Shown: positions 34,257-43,604, numbered from the stretch's first letter. The stretch: 64,000 bases of DNA from Phenylobacterium conjunctum (GCF_042679085.1 NZ_JBHTLQ010000002.1:62001-126000), one strand, 5' to 3'. A program made the numbers and translations. Notes: generated from the letters alone by a model not told the origin.

Positions 34257-36629
34257 CTAGCCCCGCAGCTTGCCGCCGACGGTCTTCTCCACGGCGGCGA
34301 CGATCTTGGCGGACAGGGCCTCGATCTCGGCGTCAGTGAGGGTCTTGTCCTTGGGCTGCAGCACCACCTCGACGGCCAGGGACTTGAAGCCCTCCGGCAC
34401 GCCTTGGCCCTTGTAGACGTCGAACACCCGGGCCTCGCGGATCAGGGCCTTGTCGACGCCCAGGATCGGGCGCGACAGGTCGCCGGCCGCCACCTTGTCC
34501 TCGACCAGGAAGGCGAAGTCGCGGGAAAGCGGCATCAGGGCCGAAAGCTCCAGCGCCGGCTTGGTCTTGGTGGCCTTGCGCTTGGGCTCGGGCAGGACGT
34601 CGAGATTGATCTCGAACCCATAGACCGGACCCTCGACGTCCAGCGCCTTGAGGATGCGCGGGTGCAGTTCGCCGAACTCGGCCACCACGGTCTTGGGGCC
34701 AAGCTGCAGGCGGGCCGAACGGCCCGGATGCCACCAGTCGGCGTTGGAGCCTTGCGCGGTCTGAAGCGGCGGGGCGCCCAGTTCGTCCAGCAGGGCGACG
34801 AGGTCGGCCTTCAGCTCGAAGAGGGCGTCAGACCCCGCGCCCGCCCAGTGCCGCGGCGGATGCGGCGCCAGGATGGCGGCGATGGTGGTCACCTGGTCCT
34901 CGGGCTGGTCGCCGCGATAGAGCGGGCCGATCTCGAACAGGGCCACGTCGGCGAAGCCGCGGCGGGCGTTGCGGCCAGCCGCCTCGATCAGGTTCGGCAG
35001 GGCCGAGGGCCGCATGCAGTCCAGGTCCGAGGCGATCGGGTTGGTGATCACCAGCTGCGGCTGGCCGCCGCCGAACAGGGCCGCCTTGGCCTGGCTGGTG
35101 AAGCTCCAGGTGATGGTCTCGCCATAGCCGCGCGCGGCCAGGGCCCGGCGGGCGGTGCGCACGCGGGTCTGGCGGACGGTCAGCACGCCGCCGGCGGGGC
35201 GGGCGATCTCCGGAAGCGCGGTGGCGGGCAGGGCGCCATAGCCCTCGATGCGCGCCACTTCCTCCACCAGGTCGGCCTTGCCTTCCACGTCGCGGCGCCA
35301 GGACGGCGGCGTGACCTGGGCGGCCTCCACCTTGAAGCCGAGGTCGGCCAGGATCTGGTCGATCCGCTCAGGCCCGATCTCCAGGCCCGACAGCTGACGC
35401 ACGTAAGCTCGGTCGAAGGCGATGGGGCCGGGGGCTTCCGGCGCCTGGCCCACATAGACCAGCTCGGAAGGCTCGCCGCCGCAGAGCTCCAGGATCAGCT
35501 TGGTGGCCAGCTCGACGCCGGGCTCCAGGCTGTCCGGATCGACCGTGCGGGCGAAGCGGTACTGGGCGTCGGAGGTGATGCCGGTGGCGCGGCCGGTCTG
35601 GGCCGTGCGGATCGGGTCGAACCAGGCGCTTTCCACGAAGACGTCGGTGGTCGCGTCCGAGCAGCCGGTGGACTCGCCGCCCATCACGCCGCCCAGGCCG
35701 ATGGCGCCCGAGCCGTCGGCGATGACGCAGATCTCCGGGGTGATCTCGTAGGTCTTGCCGTCGAGGGCGAGCACACTTTCGCCCTCGCGGCCCAGGCGGG
35801 CCTCCAGGAAACCGCCGGTCAGCTTGGCGGCGTCATAGACGTGCAGCGGCCGGGCGCGGTCGTAGGAGATCAGGTTGGTGACGTCGACCAGGGCGTTGAT
35901 CGAGCGCAGGCCGACGCTCTGCAGGCGCTGCTGCAGCCAGGCCGGCGACGGCCCGTTCTTCACGCCCTTGATCAGCCGGCCGGCGAAGGCCGGGCAGGCG
36001 CCGCTGTCGTCCAGCTTGACCGAGACGGGCGAGGCGAACTTGCCGGGCACGGGCGCGACCGAGATGTCCTTCAGCTTGCCCAGGCCCGCCGCGGCCAGGT
36101 CGCGGGCGATGCCCACGACGCCCAGCCAGTCGGGACGGTTCGGGGTGACCTCGAAGTCGATGACGGCTTCCAGGCCCAGCGCGTCGGCGACCGAGGTCCC
36201 GACCGCCAGGGTGTCCGGCAGCTCCATGATGCCGTCGCTTTCGGTGGCGACTTCCAGCTCGGAGGCCGAGCAGAGCATGCCGTTGGACACGACGCCGCGC
36301 ACCGGCTTCTCCACCAGGGTCACGCCCAGGCCGGGCACGAAGGCGCCGATGGGGGCGTAGATCGTGGTCAGGCCGGCCCGCGCATTCGGGGCGCCGCAGA
36401 CGATTTCCTTGCGGCCGTCGCGGGTGTCGACCTGGCAGACGCGCAGGCGGTCGGCGTTGGGGTGCTGGACGGCCTCGACGATCTTGGCGACCGAGAAGGC
36501 GGCGAGCTTGGAGGCGGGATCCTCCACATGCTCGACCTCAAGGCCGGCCATGGTCATGGCGTCGACCACTTGTTGAACGGTGGCGGTGGTGTCCAGGTGC
36601 TCGCGGAGCCAGGAGAGGGTGAACTTCAT
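34257..36629 (-). CDS. pheT: Phenylalanyl-tRNA synthetase beta subunit
   Basis: This 790-residue subunit has the N-terminal tRNA-binding OB domain (KIVEAVQHPNADRLRVCQVDTRDG), B3/B4 editing region, B5 domain and the C-terminal ferredoxin-like anticodon-binding domain (PLSRDFAFLVEDKVAAGDL). It combines with PheS as alpha2-beta2. The gene is 14 bases downstream of pheS. Typical length. Confidence 0.98.
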   Translation of the reverse strand: MKFTLSWLREHLDTTATVQQVVDAMTMAGLEVEHVEDPASKLAAFSVAKIVEAVQHPNADRLRVCQVDTRDGRKEIVCGAPNARAGLTTIYAPIGAFVPGLGVTLVEKPVRGVVSNGMLCSASELEVATESDGIMELPDTLAVGTSVADALGLEAVIDFEVTPNRPDWLGVVGIARDLAAAGLGKLKDISVAPVPGKFASPVSVKLDDSGACPAFAGRLIKGVKNGPSPAWLQQRLQSVGLRSINALVDVTNLISYDRARPLHVYDAAKLTGGFLEARLGREGESVLALDGKTYEITPEICVIADGSGAIGLGGVMGGESTGCSDATTDVFVESAWFDPIRTAQTGRATGITSDAQYRFARTVDPDSLEPGVELATKLILELCGGEPSELVYVGQAPEAPGPIAFDRAYVRQLSGLEIGPERIDQILADLGFKVEAAQVTPPSWRRDVEGKADLVEEVARIEGYGALPATALPEIARPAGGVLTVRQTRVRTARRALAARGYGETITWSFTSQAKAALFGGGQPQLVITNPIASDLDCMRPSALPNLIEAAGRNARRGFADVALFEIGPLYRGDQPEDQVTTIAAILAPHPPRHWAGAGSDALFELKADLVALLDELGAPPLQTAQGSNADWWHPGRSARLQLGPKTVVAEFGELHPRILKALDVEGPVYGFEINLDVLPEPKRKATKTKPALELSALMPLSRDFAFLVEDKVAAGDLSRPILGVDKALIREARVFDVYKGQGVPEGFKSLAVEVVLQPKDKTLTDAEIEALSAKIVAAVEKTVGGKLRG

Positions 36630-36643
36630 GATCTCGTCTCCGC

Positions 36644-37753
36644 TCAGCTCAGGCCCGAGGCCTGGTTGGGGGCCTGGAAGGCCGAGAAGCCGTAGTGGTC
36701 CAGCCAGCGGACGTCGGAGGCGAACATGTCGCGCAGGTCCGGCATGCCGTACTTCAGGACACCGAGCCGATCCACGCCGCAGCCGAAGGCGAAGCCCTGC
36801 CAGACGTCAGGGTCCAGGCCGCAGTTGCGCAGCACGTTGGGGTGCACCATCCCGCAGCCCAGGATCTCCAGCCAGTCCTCGCCCTGGCCGATCTTCACCT
36901 CGCCGCCGGAGCGGTCGCACTTCACGTCCATCTCGGCGCTGGGCTCGGTGAACGGGAAGTGGTGGGGGCGGAAGCGGGTCTCGACCGCGTCGGTCTCGAA
37001 GAACCGGGCGATGAAGGTCTCCAGCGTCCACTTCAGGTGACCCATGTGGATGTTCTTGTCGATCACCAGGCCTTCGATCTGGTGGAACATCGGGGTGTGG
37101 GTCTGGTCCGAGTCCTTGCGGAAGGTGCGGCCCGGCACGATGACGCGGATCGGCGGCTCCTGGCCGGCGGCGATCCAGGAGGGCAGCTTCTCGTTGGTCT
37201 TGTGCATCACCCGCACTTGCACAGGGCTGGTGTGGGTGCGCAGCACCTTGCGCTCGCCGCTCTCGTCGGCGGGCAGGAAGAAGGTGTCGTGCATCTCCCG
37301 CGCCGGGTGCTTGGGCGGGAAGTTCAGCGCGGTGAAGTTGTTGAAGTCGGTCTCGATGTCCGGGCCTTCGGCGACGGAGAAGCCCATCTCGGCGAAGACC
37401 GCGATCATCTCGTCCATCACCTGCATGGTGGGATGGACACCGCCCTTGCGGCGGGGGGCGGCGGGCAGGGTCAGGTCGACCCGCTCGGCGGCCAGGCGGG
37501 CGTCGAGCTCGGCGGTCTCCAGGTCCGCCTTGCGGGCCGCAATGGCGCCCTGCAGGCGGTCGCGCAGGCCGTTGATCCTGGGGCCTTGTTCGCGGCGCTC
37601 GTCGGGGCTCATGCCGCCCAGGGACTTGAGCAGCTCGGAGATGGAGCCGGACTTGCCCAGGGCCGCGACGCGCACGGCCTCCAGGGCGGTGAGATCAGCG
37701 GCGCCGGCGACGGCGGCCGAGAGGTCGGCTTCGAGTTTGGTCAGATCGGTCAT
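36644..37753 (-). CDS. pheS: Phenylalanyl-tRNA synthetase alpha subunit
   Basis: This 369-residue class II synthetase subunit has a coiled-coil start (RINGLRDRLQGAIAARKADLETAELDARL), motif 1 region (HPTMQVMDEMIAVFAEMGFSVAEGPDIETDFNNF), motif 2 (FRKDSDQTHTPMFHQIEGLVIDK) and motif 3 (GFAFGCGVDRLGVLKYG). It charges tRNA-Phe together with PheT. A strong terminator hairpin lies in the 114-base leader. Confidence 0.98.
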   Translation of the reverse strand: MTDLTKLEADLSAAVAGAADLTALEAVRVAALGKSGSISELLKSLGGMSPDERREQGPRINGLRDRLQGAIAARKADLETAELDARLAAERVDLTLPAAPRRKGGVHPTMQVMDEMIAVFAEMGFSVAEGPDIETDFNNFTALNFPPKHPAREMHDTFFLPADESGERKVLRTHTSPVQVRVMHKTNEKLPSWIAAGQEPPIRVIVPGRTFRKDSDQTHTPMFHQIEGLVIDKNIHMGHLKWTLETFIARFFETDAVETRFRPHHFPFTEPSAEMDVKCDRSGGEVKIGQGEDWLEILGCGMVHPNVLRNCGLDPDVWQGFAFGCGVDRLGVLKYGMPDLRDMFASDVRWLDHYGFSAFQAPNQASGLS

Positions 37754-37799
37754 GGCCGGTGTCGTTTAGAGGGGTGAAACGGGCGCGGAAAGAGGACAG

Positions 37800-37832
37800 C
37801 AAAAAGCCCTCCGGCGGTTCGGCCGGAGGGCT
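37800..37832 (-). terminator. Rho-independent terminator/attenuator between rplT and pheS
   Basis: A perfect 10-bp stem (AGCCCTCCGG / CCGGAGGGCT) with an 8-base loop is followed on the minus strand by TTTTT. A second smaller hairpin (GGGAGC / GCTCCC) precedes it. It could end the rpmI-rplT transcript or attenuate pheST. No Phe-rich leader peptide was found. Confidence 0.85.
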
Positions 37833-37867
37833 CTGCAAAGCGAGGGAGCTGGAGGCTCCCGCGACCT

Positions 37868-38224
37868 TTAGGCCAGCGCGGCGCGAACCTTGTCGGCGAT
37901 GGCCTTGAAAGCGGTCGGATCGGCGCCGGCGATGTCGGCGAGGACCTTGCGGTCCATTTCGATCCCGGCCTTATCAAGGCCGAAGATAAACTGCGAATAG
38001 GTGAAGCCTTCCAGACGGGCGGCCGCGTTGATCCGCTGGATCCACAGCGAGCGGAAGTTCCGCTTGCGGACCTTGCGGTCGCGGTACGCGTATTGGCCGG
38101 CCTTATCGACGGCGGCCTTGGCGGTCCGGATGGTGTTCTTGCGGCGGCCATAGAAACCCTTGGCCTGCTCCAGAACCTTCTTGTGCTTGGCGTGGGCGAC
38201 GACGCCCCGTTTCACGCGAGCCAT
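37868..38224 (-). CDS. rplT: 50S ribosomal protein L20
   Basis: This 118-residue protein starts MARVKRGVVAHAKHKKVLEQ and keeps AKGFYGRRKNTIRTAKAAVDKAGQYAYRDRK and WIQRINAAARLEGFTYSQFI, which are universal L20 motifs. It binds 23S rRNA early in assembly. The gene is 17 bases after rpmI, forming an operon. Confidence 0.99.
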   Translation of the reverse strand: MARVKRGVVAHAKHKKVLEQAKGFYGRRKNTIRTAKAAVDKAGQYAYRDRKVRKRNFRSLWIQRINAAARLEGFTYSQFIFGLDKAGIEMDRKVLADIAGADPTAFKAIADKVRAALA

Positions 38225-38241
38225 GTGTCAGTACTCCCGGT

Positions 38242-38442
38242 TCAGAGGCCGTAGGGCAGGTAGGTCTTGATGATCTTGGCGTCAGCCTCGCTCATCACCT
38301 TCGTGCCGCGGTTTTGGCGGATGTACTTGGCGTTGTGGCTGATCAGGCGGTGGCGCTTGCCGGCGACGCCGGCCTTCAGCTTGCCCGTAGCCGTCATCTT
38401 GAAGCGCTTCTTGGCGCCAGACTTCGTCTTCAGTTTCGGCAT
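38242..38442 (-). CDS. rpmI: 50S ribosomal protein L35
   Basis: This 66-residue basic protein starts MPKLKTKSGAKKRFKMTATG and contains KRHRLISHNAKYIRQNRGTKVMS, the L35 signature. First gene of the rpmI-rplT pair. The infC gene that usually precedes it is separated here by an MFS and an SDR gene, so a promoter in the 127-base gap upstream is likely. Confidence 0.99.
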   Translation of the reverse strand: MPKLKTKSGAKKRFKMTATGKLKAGVAGKRHRLISHNAKYIRQNRGTKVMSEADAKIIKTYLPYGL

Positions 38443-38569
38443 TTCACGTCGGAGCGGTTAGGCCCCGTCCTCTGGAGTATTGATGAGCCGCCCTGGCATG
38501 CCTTTGGCCAGACGGCTCCGAAGGGGCGGGTGCTTACGCGAAACACCCGCCGATGGCAAGGCTGCTCGC

Positions 38570-39808
38570 CTAATGTCCCATGGCCATGGGCGGTGGCGCG
38601 TCGTCCCGCTGTGGCGCCCGCCGGACAGCGGACAGGGCCAGCAGGATGGCCGGCGCCACCACCAGGGCCCCCAGGATGAAGGGCCCGTCGCGGACCACCG
38701 GCACCACCAGCCCGGCGCAGGTCGGTCCCACCACGCGGGCCAGGGCTCCCATGGCGTTGTTCAGACCCAGGATCTGACCCTGCCGATGCGGGTCGGCGGT
38801 GCGCGAGATGATCGCGCCCACGTTCGGGAAGGCCACCGACTGGGCGGCGGCGGTGACGCACATCAGGGCGATGGTCATCGGGCCGCCCACCGAGACCACC
38901 TGCAGGGCGGCGGCGATCGCCGTCACCCCCATGCCGATGGCCAGCATCGTGCCCTCGCCATAGCGTTCGGACAGCCGACCGGTGACCATGGTCTGGAAGA
39001 AGAAGGCCGTCGCCCCGGTGAAGGCGAAGCAGATGGCGATGTCGCGCGGACCCCAGCCGAAGCGGGCCTGGGACCACAGGCCGAACTGGCTTTCGATGCC
39101 GGTGAACGCAAAGCCCACCAGGAAGGTCAGCAGCATCATGCGGCCGATCACCGGATGGCTGGTGGCCTCGCCGATGGCGGCCCAGCGGCTGGGGCGGTGG
39201 CTGATGCCCTCTTCCCGGACCCGGCTTTCCTTGATGATCAAGGTGATGGCGATGACGCACAGCAGGGCCAGGCCCGAGGCGATGAACAGGGGGATTCGGA
39301 AGCCCGCCGGCCCCATGTTCTCGTGAGCGAAGAAACCGCCGACCGAGGGGCCGATGATCAGGCCCACGTTCCAGGCCGCGCCCTGGTAGGACATCTGGCG
39401 CGCGCGCTTCTCCGGCGGGGTCACGTCGGCGATATAGCCCTGGACCACGGCCCCGTTGCCGGCGGCGAGGCCCCCGACCAGCCGAATGAAGAAGGCCACC
39501 CAGATATTGGGCGCAAAGGCCAGCGCCAGGTAGCAGAGGCAGTTGCCCATGATGGTCGAGATCAGGAGCGGCTTGCGGCCATAGCGGTCGGAAAGCCGGC
39601 CCCAGAAGGGCTCGCCAAAGAAGGCCCCCACGGAATAGGCGCCGAAGATCAGGCCGATCTGCCAGGGCTGGGCGTTGAAGGATTTGGCGTAGAAGGGCAG
39701 CAGCGGGACAATGATCCCGAAGCCCAACATATTGATAAAAATGACGGCGATCAGCGACGCCGCCGCAAAGCGGGGCGCTGGGGCCTTATACGGCTCGGAG
39801 TCAGACAT
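38570..39808 (-). CDS. MFS transporter, TetA/DHA1-like
   Basis: This 412-residue, 12-helix transporter has the DHA1 motif A GRLSDRYGRKPLLI between helices 2 and 3, and FGIIVPLLPFYAKSF at helix 1. These proteins expel drugs or metabolites with proton exchange. ATG 39808 (MSDSEPYK) is preferred, preceded by GGGGG. It sits between infC and rpmI together with an SDR gene, so it may have been inserted there. Substrate unknown. Confidence 0.88.
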   Translation of the reverse strand: MSDSEPYKAPAPRFAAASLIAVIFINMLGFGIIVPLLPFYAKSFNAQPWQIGLIFGAYSVGAFFGEPFWGRLSDRYGRKPLLISTIMGNCLCYLALAFAPNIWVAFFIRLVGGLAAGNGAVVQGYIADVTPPEKRARQMSYQGAAWNVGLIIGPSVGGFFAHENMGPAGFRIPLFIASGLALLCVIAITLIIKESRVREEGISHRPSRWAAIGEATSHPVIGRMMLLTFLVGFAFTGIESQFGLWSQARFGWGPRDIAICFAFTGATAFFFQTMVTGRLSERYGEGTMLAIGMGVTAIAAALQVVSVGGPMTIALMCVTAAAQSVAFPNVGAIISRTADPHRQGQILGLNNAMGALARVVGPTCAGLVVPVVRDGPFILGALVVAPAILLALSAVRRAPQRDDAPPPMAMGH

Positions 39809-39895
39809 AATACCCCCGGTGTTAAGCGCGGCCGGGGGGCAGGGCAAGCGATGGTTGCGCCCGGATCGTGCGACCCGGGCGCGCGCCGAAGACCC

Positions 39896-40678
39896 TTAGA
39901 AGCGCTGGGCGCCGTCCAGGCGGATGGTCGTGCCGTTCAGGAAGTCGTTCTCGACGATATGAGCGGCCAGGATGCCGTACTCGTCGGGATCGCCCATGCG
40001 GCGCGGGTTGGGGACCATGGGGCCCCAGTGGGCCTGGGCCTGTTCGTCCGTCATCCGCGAGGAATAGGCGAAGGTCAGGAAGGTGCCGGGGGCGATGGCC
40101 ATGGCGCGGATGCCCAGCGGCGCCAGGTCGCGGGCGACGGTCAGGGTCATGCCGATGATCCCGCCCTTGGCCGCCGAATAGGCCGCCTGGCCCGGCTGGC
40201 CCTCATAGCCGGCGATGGAGGCGGTGTTGATCACCACACCGCGCTGGTTCGAGGCCAGCGGCTCGTTCTGGGCCATGGCCTCGGCGGCGATGCTGGTCAC
40301 CGCGAAGGCGCTGTTGAGGTAGACGTTCACGGTGTGGGCGAACTGCGACAGGGGCAGGCGCTTGCCTTCCCGGTTCACGGTGCGCTGCGGGCCGGTGGCG
40401 CCGGGCGCGGGCGGGCCGCCATGCACGACGACGGCGGCGCGCAGCGGGGCCAGGGCGACGGCGGCGGCGACGGCCTCGGCGATGGAGTCCTCGCTCATGA
40501 TGTCGGTCTTTACGAACACCGAGCCGTTGCCGATGTCCTTGGCCAGGGCCTCGCCGCGGTCGGCGTGAACGTCGGCGATCACGACGCGGGCGCCCTTCTG
40601 GGCCAGGCGCCGGGCGGTGGCGGAGCCGAAGCCGCCGGCGCCGCCGGTGACCAGGGCCGAGGCGTTGCTGAGATCCAT
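39896..40678 (-). CDS. SDR family oxidoreductase, HSD10-like (copy 2)
   Basis: This 260-residue short-chain dehydrogenase resembles the gene at 33392-34174: TGGAGGFGSATARRLA, VVIADVHADRGEALA, INTASIAGYEGQPGQAAYSAAKGGIIGMTLTVARDLAPLGIR with the YxxxK site, and end TIRLDGAQRF. It has VVVHGG where the other copy has the canonical NCAG. A FabG-like 3-hydroxyacyl-CoA dehydrogenase is likely. It lies between infC and an MFS gene. Confidence 0.87.
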   Translation of the reverse strand: MDLSNASALVTGGAGGFGSATARRLAQKGARVVIADVHADRGEALAKDIGNGSVFVKTDIMSEDSIAEAVAAAVALAPLRAAVVVHGGPPAPGATGPQRTVNREGKRLPLSQFAHTVNVYLNSAFAVTSIAAEAMAQNEPLASNQRGVVINTASIAGYEGQPGQAAYSAAKGGIIGMTLTVARDLAPLGIRAMAIAPGTFLTFAYSSRMTDEQAQAHWGPMVPNPRRMGDPDEYGILAAHIVENDFLNGTTIRLDGAQRF

Positions 40679-40751
40679 GATGGTTTCCTTCCCCGATTAG
40701 AGTTTGGAGCCGATCATGAAAGGGCGCCGCAAGGGACGCCAAGCCCTACAA

Positions 40752-40779
40752 ACGGAAACGGCCGCCCGAGGGCGGCCGT
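40752..40779 (-). terminator. Terminator after infC
   Basis: A perfect 9-bp stem (ACGGCCGCC / GGCGGCCGT, 40758-40779) with a 4-base loop is followed on the minus strand by TTTCCGTTT, 28 bases after the infC stop. infC is therefore probably a separate transcript from the downstream SDR gene. Confidence 0.75.
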
Positions 40780-40806
40780 CTGAAGTCGTCGGATGAGGTC
40801 GTGGTC

Positions 40807-41328
40807 CTAGCGCGGGGCGAGGATCATGATCATCTGGCGGCCTTCCATCCGGGGTTCGTACTCAACCTTGGCCACCGGTTCGAAGTCAGCCTTCACCTGC
40901 TGCAGCAGCTTCATGCCCAGTTCCGGGTGGGCCAGCTCGCGACCGCGGAAGCGCAGGGTGACCTTCACCTTGTCGCCTTCTTCGAAGAAGCGGTGCATCG
41001 CCTTGGCTTTGACTTCGTAGTCATGCGTATCGATGTTGGGACGGAGCTTGATCTCCTTGATCTCCACCACCTTCTGCCGCTTGCGCGCCTCGTTCTTCTT
41101 CTTCTGCTCCTGGAACTTGAACTTGCCGTAGTCCAGGATCTTGCAAACGGGCGGATCCGCGTTGGGAACGATCTCCACGAGATCGAGGCCGGCCTCTTCG
41201 GCGGCTTCAAGCGCGGAGGAAGTCGGCATGACGCCTTGCTTCTCACCGTTCTGGTCGATCAGGAGAACGCGGGGAACGCGGATGTCTTCATTGATGCGCG
41301 GCCCGTCCTTGACGGGAGGCGCCTGCAT
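40807..41328 (-). CDS. infC: Translation initiation factor IF-3
   Basis: This 173-residue protein has the N-terminal domain (RINEDIRVPRVLLIDQNGEKQG, ALEAAEEAGLDLVEIVPNADPPVCKILDYGKFKF), a lysine-rich linker (QEQKKKNEARKRQK) and the C-terminal domain (IKEIKLRPNIDTHDYEVKAK, HPELGMKLL). ATG 41328 (MQAPPVKDGPRINEDI) gives the usual length. A TTG at 41370 would add 14 residues. Start choice is uncertain. Confidence 0.95.
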   Translation of the reverse strand: MQAPPVKDGPRINEDIRVPRVLLIDQNGEKQGVMPTSSALEAAEEAGLDLVEIVPNADPPVCKILDYGKFKFQEQKKKNEARKRQKVVEIKEIKLRPNIDTHDYEVKAKAMHRFFEEGDKVKVTLRFRGRELAHPELGMKLLQQVKADFEPVAKVEYEPRMEGRQMIMILAPR

Positions 41329-41439
41329 GGGGCGGCGAATAGGCTTTTGCTCCGTGAGCTGTTCCAACAAACGACATAGCCGGCGACGCTGGGCGTCCCG
41401 GGGAGTCGCTTAAGTATATGACCGCGGGTTACCGGCTTA

Positions 41440-42423
41440 TCAAGCCGCGCCGGGCGTTCTGGCCAAAGCATTCGACGCCTGTGCGACCGTGGCCACATCC
41501 AGGTCGGCCAGTTCGTCGGCGCGCAGGATCATGACATGGCCCCGCGGGGCGGCCAGATCGGGGTTCGAAGCCTTGGAAAAGAAGACGATGGTCGGCGCAC
41601 CGGTGGCGGCGGCCAGGTGCACCGGGCCGGTGTCGTTGCCGATCACCAGGGCCGACTTGGCGGCGATCATGGCGAGCCGGGCGAAGTCGGTGCGGCCGGT
41701 CAGGTCGCGGGCCTTGCCCACATAGCGCTGGATCTGGCGGGCCAGGGCGCTTTCCTGCGGGCCGCCGACCACCACGATGTCGAAGCCGCGCGCATAGAGC
41801 TGCTGGCCGAGCTCGCCGTACTTCTCCACCGGCCAGCGCTTGTCGAGGCGCTTTTCCGAGCTGCCGGGGATGAAGATCACATAGGGACGCGGCTGCACCC
41901 CGCCGGCCACGGGGCGCTCGGCGGGCGCCTTGCGCAGGATCCAGGACAGGTCCGGCGGCGGCGCCTGGCCAGGTTCGATCGGCGCGTCGGGCCAGATGCC
42001 GGCGTACTTCAGCTGGTCGGCGTGCCGCTCCAGCGTGTGCATGTGGTCCCGGTTCTTATTGCGATGAGGCAGGCTGCAGCCCCAGGCGTTGCCCGACCAT
42101 TCGGGCGGGAAGGGGCGCAGCAGGTTGAAGATCCGCGCCGAGGCCGCCGAGGTCTGCAGGTCATAGACCCGGTCATAGCGCGCCTTCTTGATCCGGCCGC
42201 GCAGCTCCATCCAGCCGCCGAAGCTCTCCGGCTTGCCGTCCACCTCCACCGCGTTGAAGTAGGGGCAGGACTTGGCCAGCGCCTCGAAGGGCGGCGTGGT
42301 CAGGAGGGTGATGTGCGCCTTCTTGTGCGCCTCCCGGATCTTCTTCATGGCCGCCAGGGCCAGGACGAAGTCGCCCAGGGCCGACAGCTTGATCACCAGG
42401 ATCTTCTTGATCTCACGGGCCAT
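41440..42423 (-). CDS. Glycosyltransferase family 9 (heptosyltransferase-like)
   Basis: This 327-residue protein has the family 9 start KILVIKLSALGDFVLALAAM, the nucleotide-sugar site PGSSEKRLDKRWPVEKYGELGQQL, and ALVIGNDTGPVHLAAATGAPTIVFF near the end. GT9 enzymes add heptose to the lipopolysaccharide core from ADP-heptose. Its start shares one base with the stop of the upstream GT4 gene (TGATG), so they are coupled. Confidence 0.9.
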   Translation of the reverse strand: MAREIKKILVIKLSALGDFVLALAAMKKIREAHKKAHITLLTTPPFEALAKSCPYFNAVEVDGKPESFGGWMELRGRIKKARYDRVYDLQTSAASARIFNLLRPFPPEWSGNAWGCSLPHRNKNRDHMHTLERHADQLKYAGIWPDAPIEPGQAPPPDLSWILRKAPAERPVAGGVQPRPYVIFIPGSSEKRLDKRWPVEKYGELGQQLYARGFDIVVVGGPQESALARQIQRYVGKARDLTGRTDFARLAMIAAKSALVIGNDTGPVHLAAATGAPTIVFFSKASNPDLAAPRGHVMILRADELADLDVATVAQASNALARTPGAA

Positions 42424-43604
42424 CAGCGTCCCTCCCGGGCGCTCAGCACCCGCTCATAAGCGGCGAGGGTGGCCGCGCACATCGCATCGTTGGAATAGAG
42501 TTGGCGGGCGCGCTTGGCGGCCTGGACGCCCATGGCGGCGCGCTTCTCGGCGCCCACATCGATCGCCTTGGCCATGGCCTGGGCCCAGGCGTCGGCGTCG
42601 CCCACCTTGACCAGCCAGCCGGTCTTGCCCGGCAGCACCGTCTCGGTGACGCCGCCGTGGTTGGAGGCCAGGACCGGGCGGCCCATGGCCTGGGGCTCGA
42701 CGGCGGCGCGGCCGAAGCTTTCGGGGACAAGGGTGGGCAACATGGCGATATCCGCCAGGAGATAGGCCGCCGGCATGTCATCACAATGGCCGACCGCCTT
42801 GATCGCCTCGCTCAGCCCTGCGGCCGAGATCGCGGCCTCCACCTCCTGGCGGTAGTCCGTGCGGCCCTGATCATCGCCGGCGAACAGGATCAGGAAGTCG
42901 TCGCGGCCCTTGGCCTTCAGCTTGGCGGCGGCCTCGATGATCGACAGGTGGCCCTTGATGCGGGTCAGGCGGCCGCCCAGCAGGAAGACCGTGCGCGCAT
43001 CGCCGGCCTTCAGGCCCCAGGCCTCGCGCAGGGCCGCGATACGCTCCGGCGCCACCAGGGCCGGGTCGAAGCGGCTGAAGTCCACGCCGCGGGGGATGGA
43101 GACGATCTTGTCCCGATCGATCTCGTGCTCGGCCAGGACGTGGTCGCGAGTATAGTCGGAATTGGCGATGACCAGGTCGCCGCGGGTCATGACGGCGTTG
43201 TACCAGCGCTTCAGGCCGGACTTGGCCTTGTAGACCCCGTGATAGGTGGCCACGAACGGCGTGTGGGTCGCATGCGCCGCCCACAGGGCCGAGAAGGCCG
43301 GGGCGCGCGAGCGGGCGTGGACCAGGCTGACCTTCTCCTTGCGGATCATGTCGGCCAGCCGCGCGGCGTTGCCCAGCATCACCAGCGGGTTCTTGGAATG
43401 CACCGGCATCAGCACGGGCTTGCCGCCGTCAGCCTCCAGCCGGGCGATCATCCGGCCGCCCTTGGTGGCGACCAGGGCCTTGCCGCCCGCGCGCACCACC
43501 GCCTGGGCCACATCCAGGGTGGTCTGTTCGGCGCCGCCGGTCTCGAGTTCCGGCACGACCTGGAGCAGGGTGAAATTCGCGGGCAGGGTCACGGATGCTT
43601 GCAT
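42423..43604 (-). CDS. Glycosyltransferase family 4 protein
   Basis: This 393-residue GT-B enzyme has an N-terminal domain with LQVVPELETGGAEQTTLDVA and a C-terminal domain with LGGRLTRIKGHLSIIEA and PESFGRAAVEPQAMGRPVLASNHGGVTETV, the EX7E-type donor site. ATG 43604 (MQASVTLPAN) is preceded by GGTGGG. It is probably involved in LPS core or capsule. Coupled to the GT9 gene. Confidence 0.9.
   Translation of the reverse strand: MQASVTLPANFTLLQVVPELETGGAEQTTLDVAQAVVRAGGKALVATKGGRMIARLEADGGKPVLMPVHSKNPLVMLGNAARLADMIRKEKVSLVHARSRAPAFSALWAAHATHTPFVATYHGVYKAKSGLKRWYNAVMTRGDLVIANSDYTRDHVLAEHEIDRDKIVSIPRGVDFSRFDPALVAPERIAALREAWGLKAGDARTVFLLGGRLTRIKGHLSIIEAAAKLKAKGRDDFLILFAGDDQGRTDYRQEVEAAISAAGLSEAIKAVGHCDDMPAAYLLADIAMLPTLVPESFGRAAVEPQAMGRPVLASNHGGVTETVLPGKTGWLVKVGDADAWAQAMAKAIDVGAEKRAAMGVQAAKRARQLYSNDAMCAATLAAYERVLSAREGR

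Noticed and set aside
34404..36695. A 763-residue plus-strand open frame opposite pheT
   Set aside because: Antisense shadow in GC-rich DNA; composition dominated by Gly/Ala/Arg/His with no domain.
39857..39882. Hairpin GCGCCCGG/CCGGGCGC after the SDR gene
   Set aside because: No T tract follows on the minus strand; too weak to call a terminator.
38480..40783. A 767-residue plus-strand open frame
   Set aside because: Covers the MFS and SDR genes in antisense; low-complexity translation.
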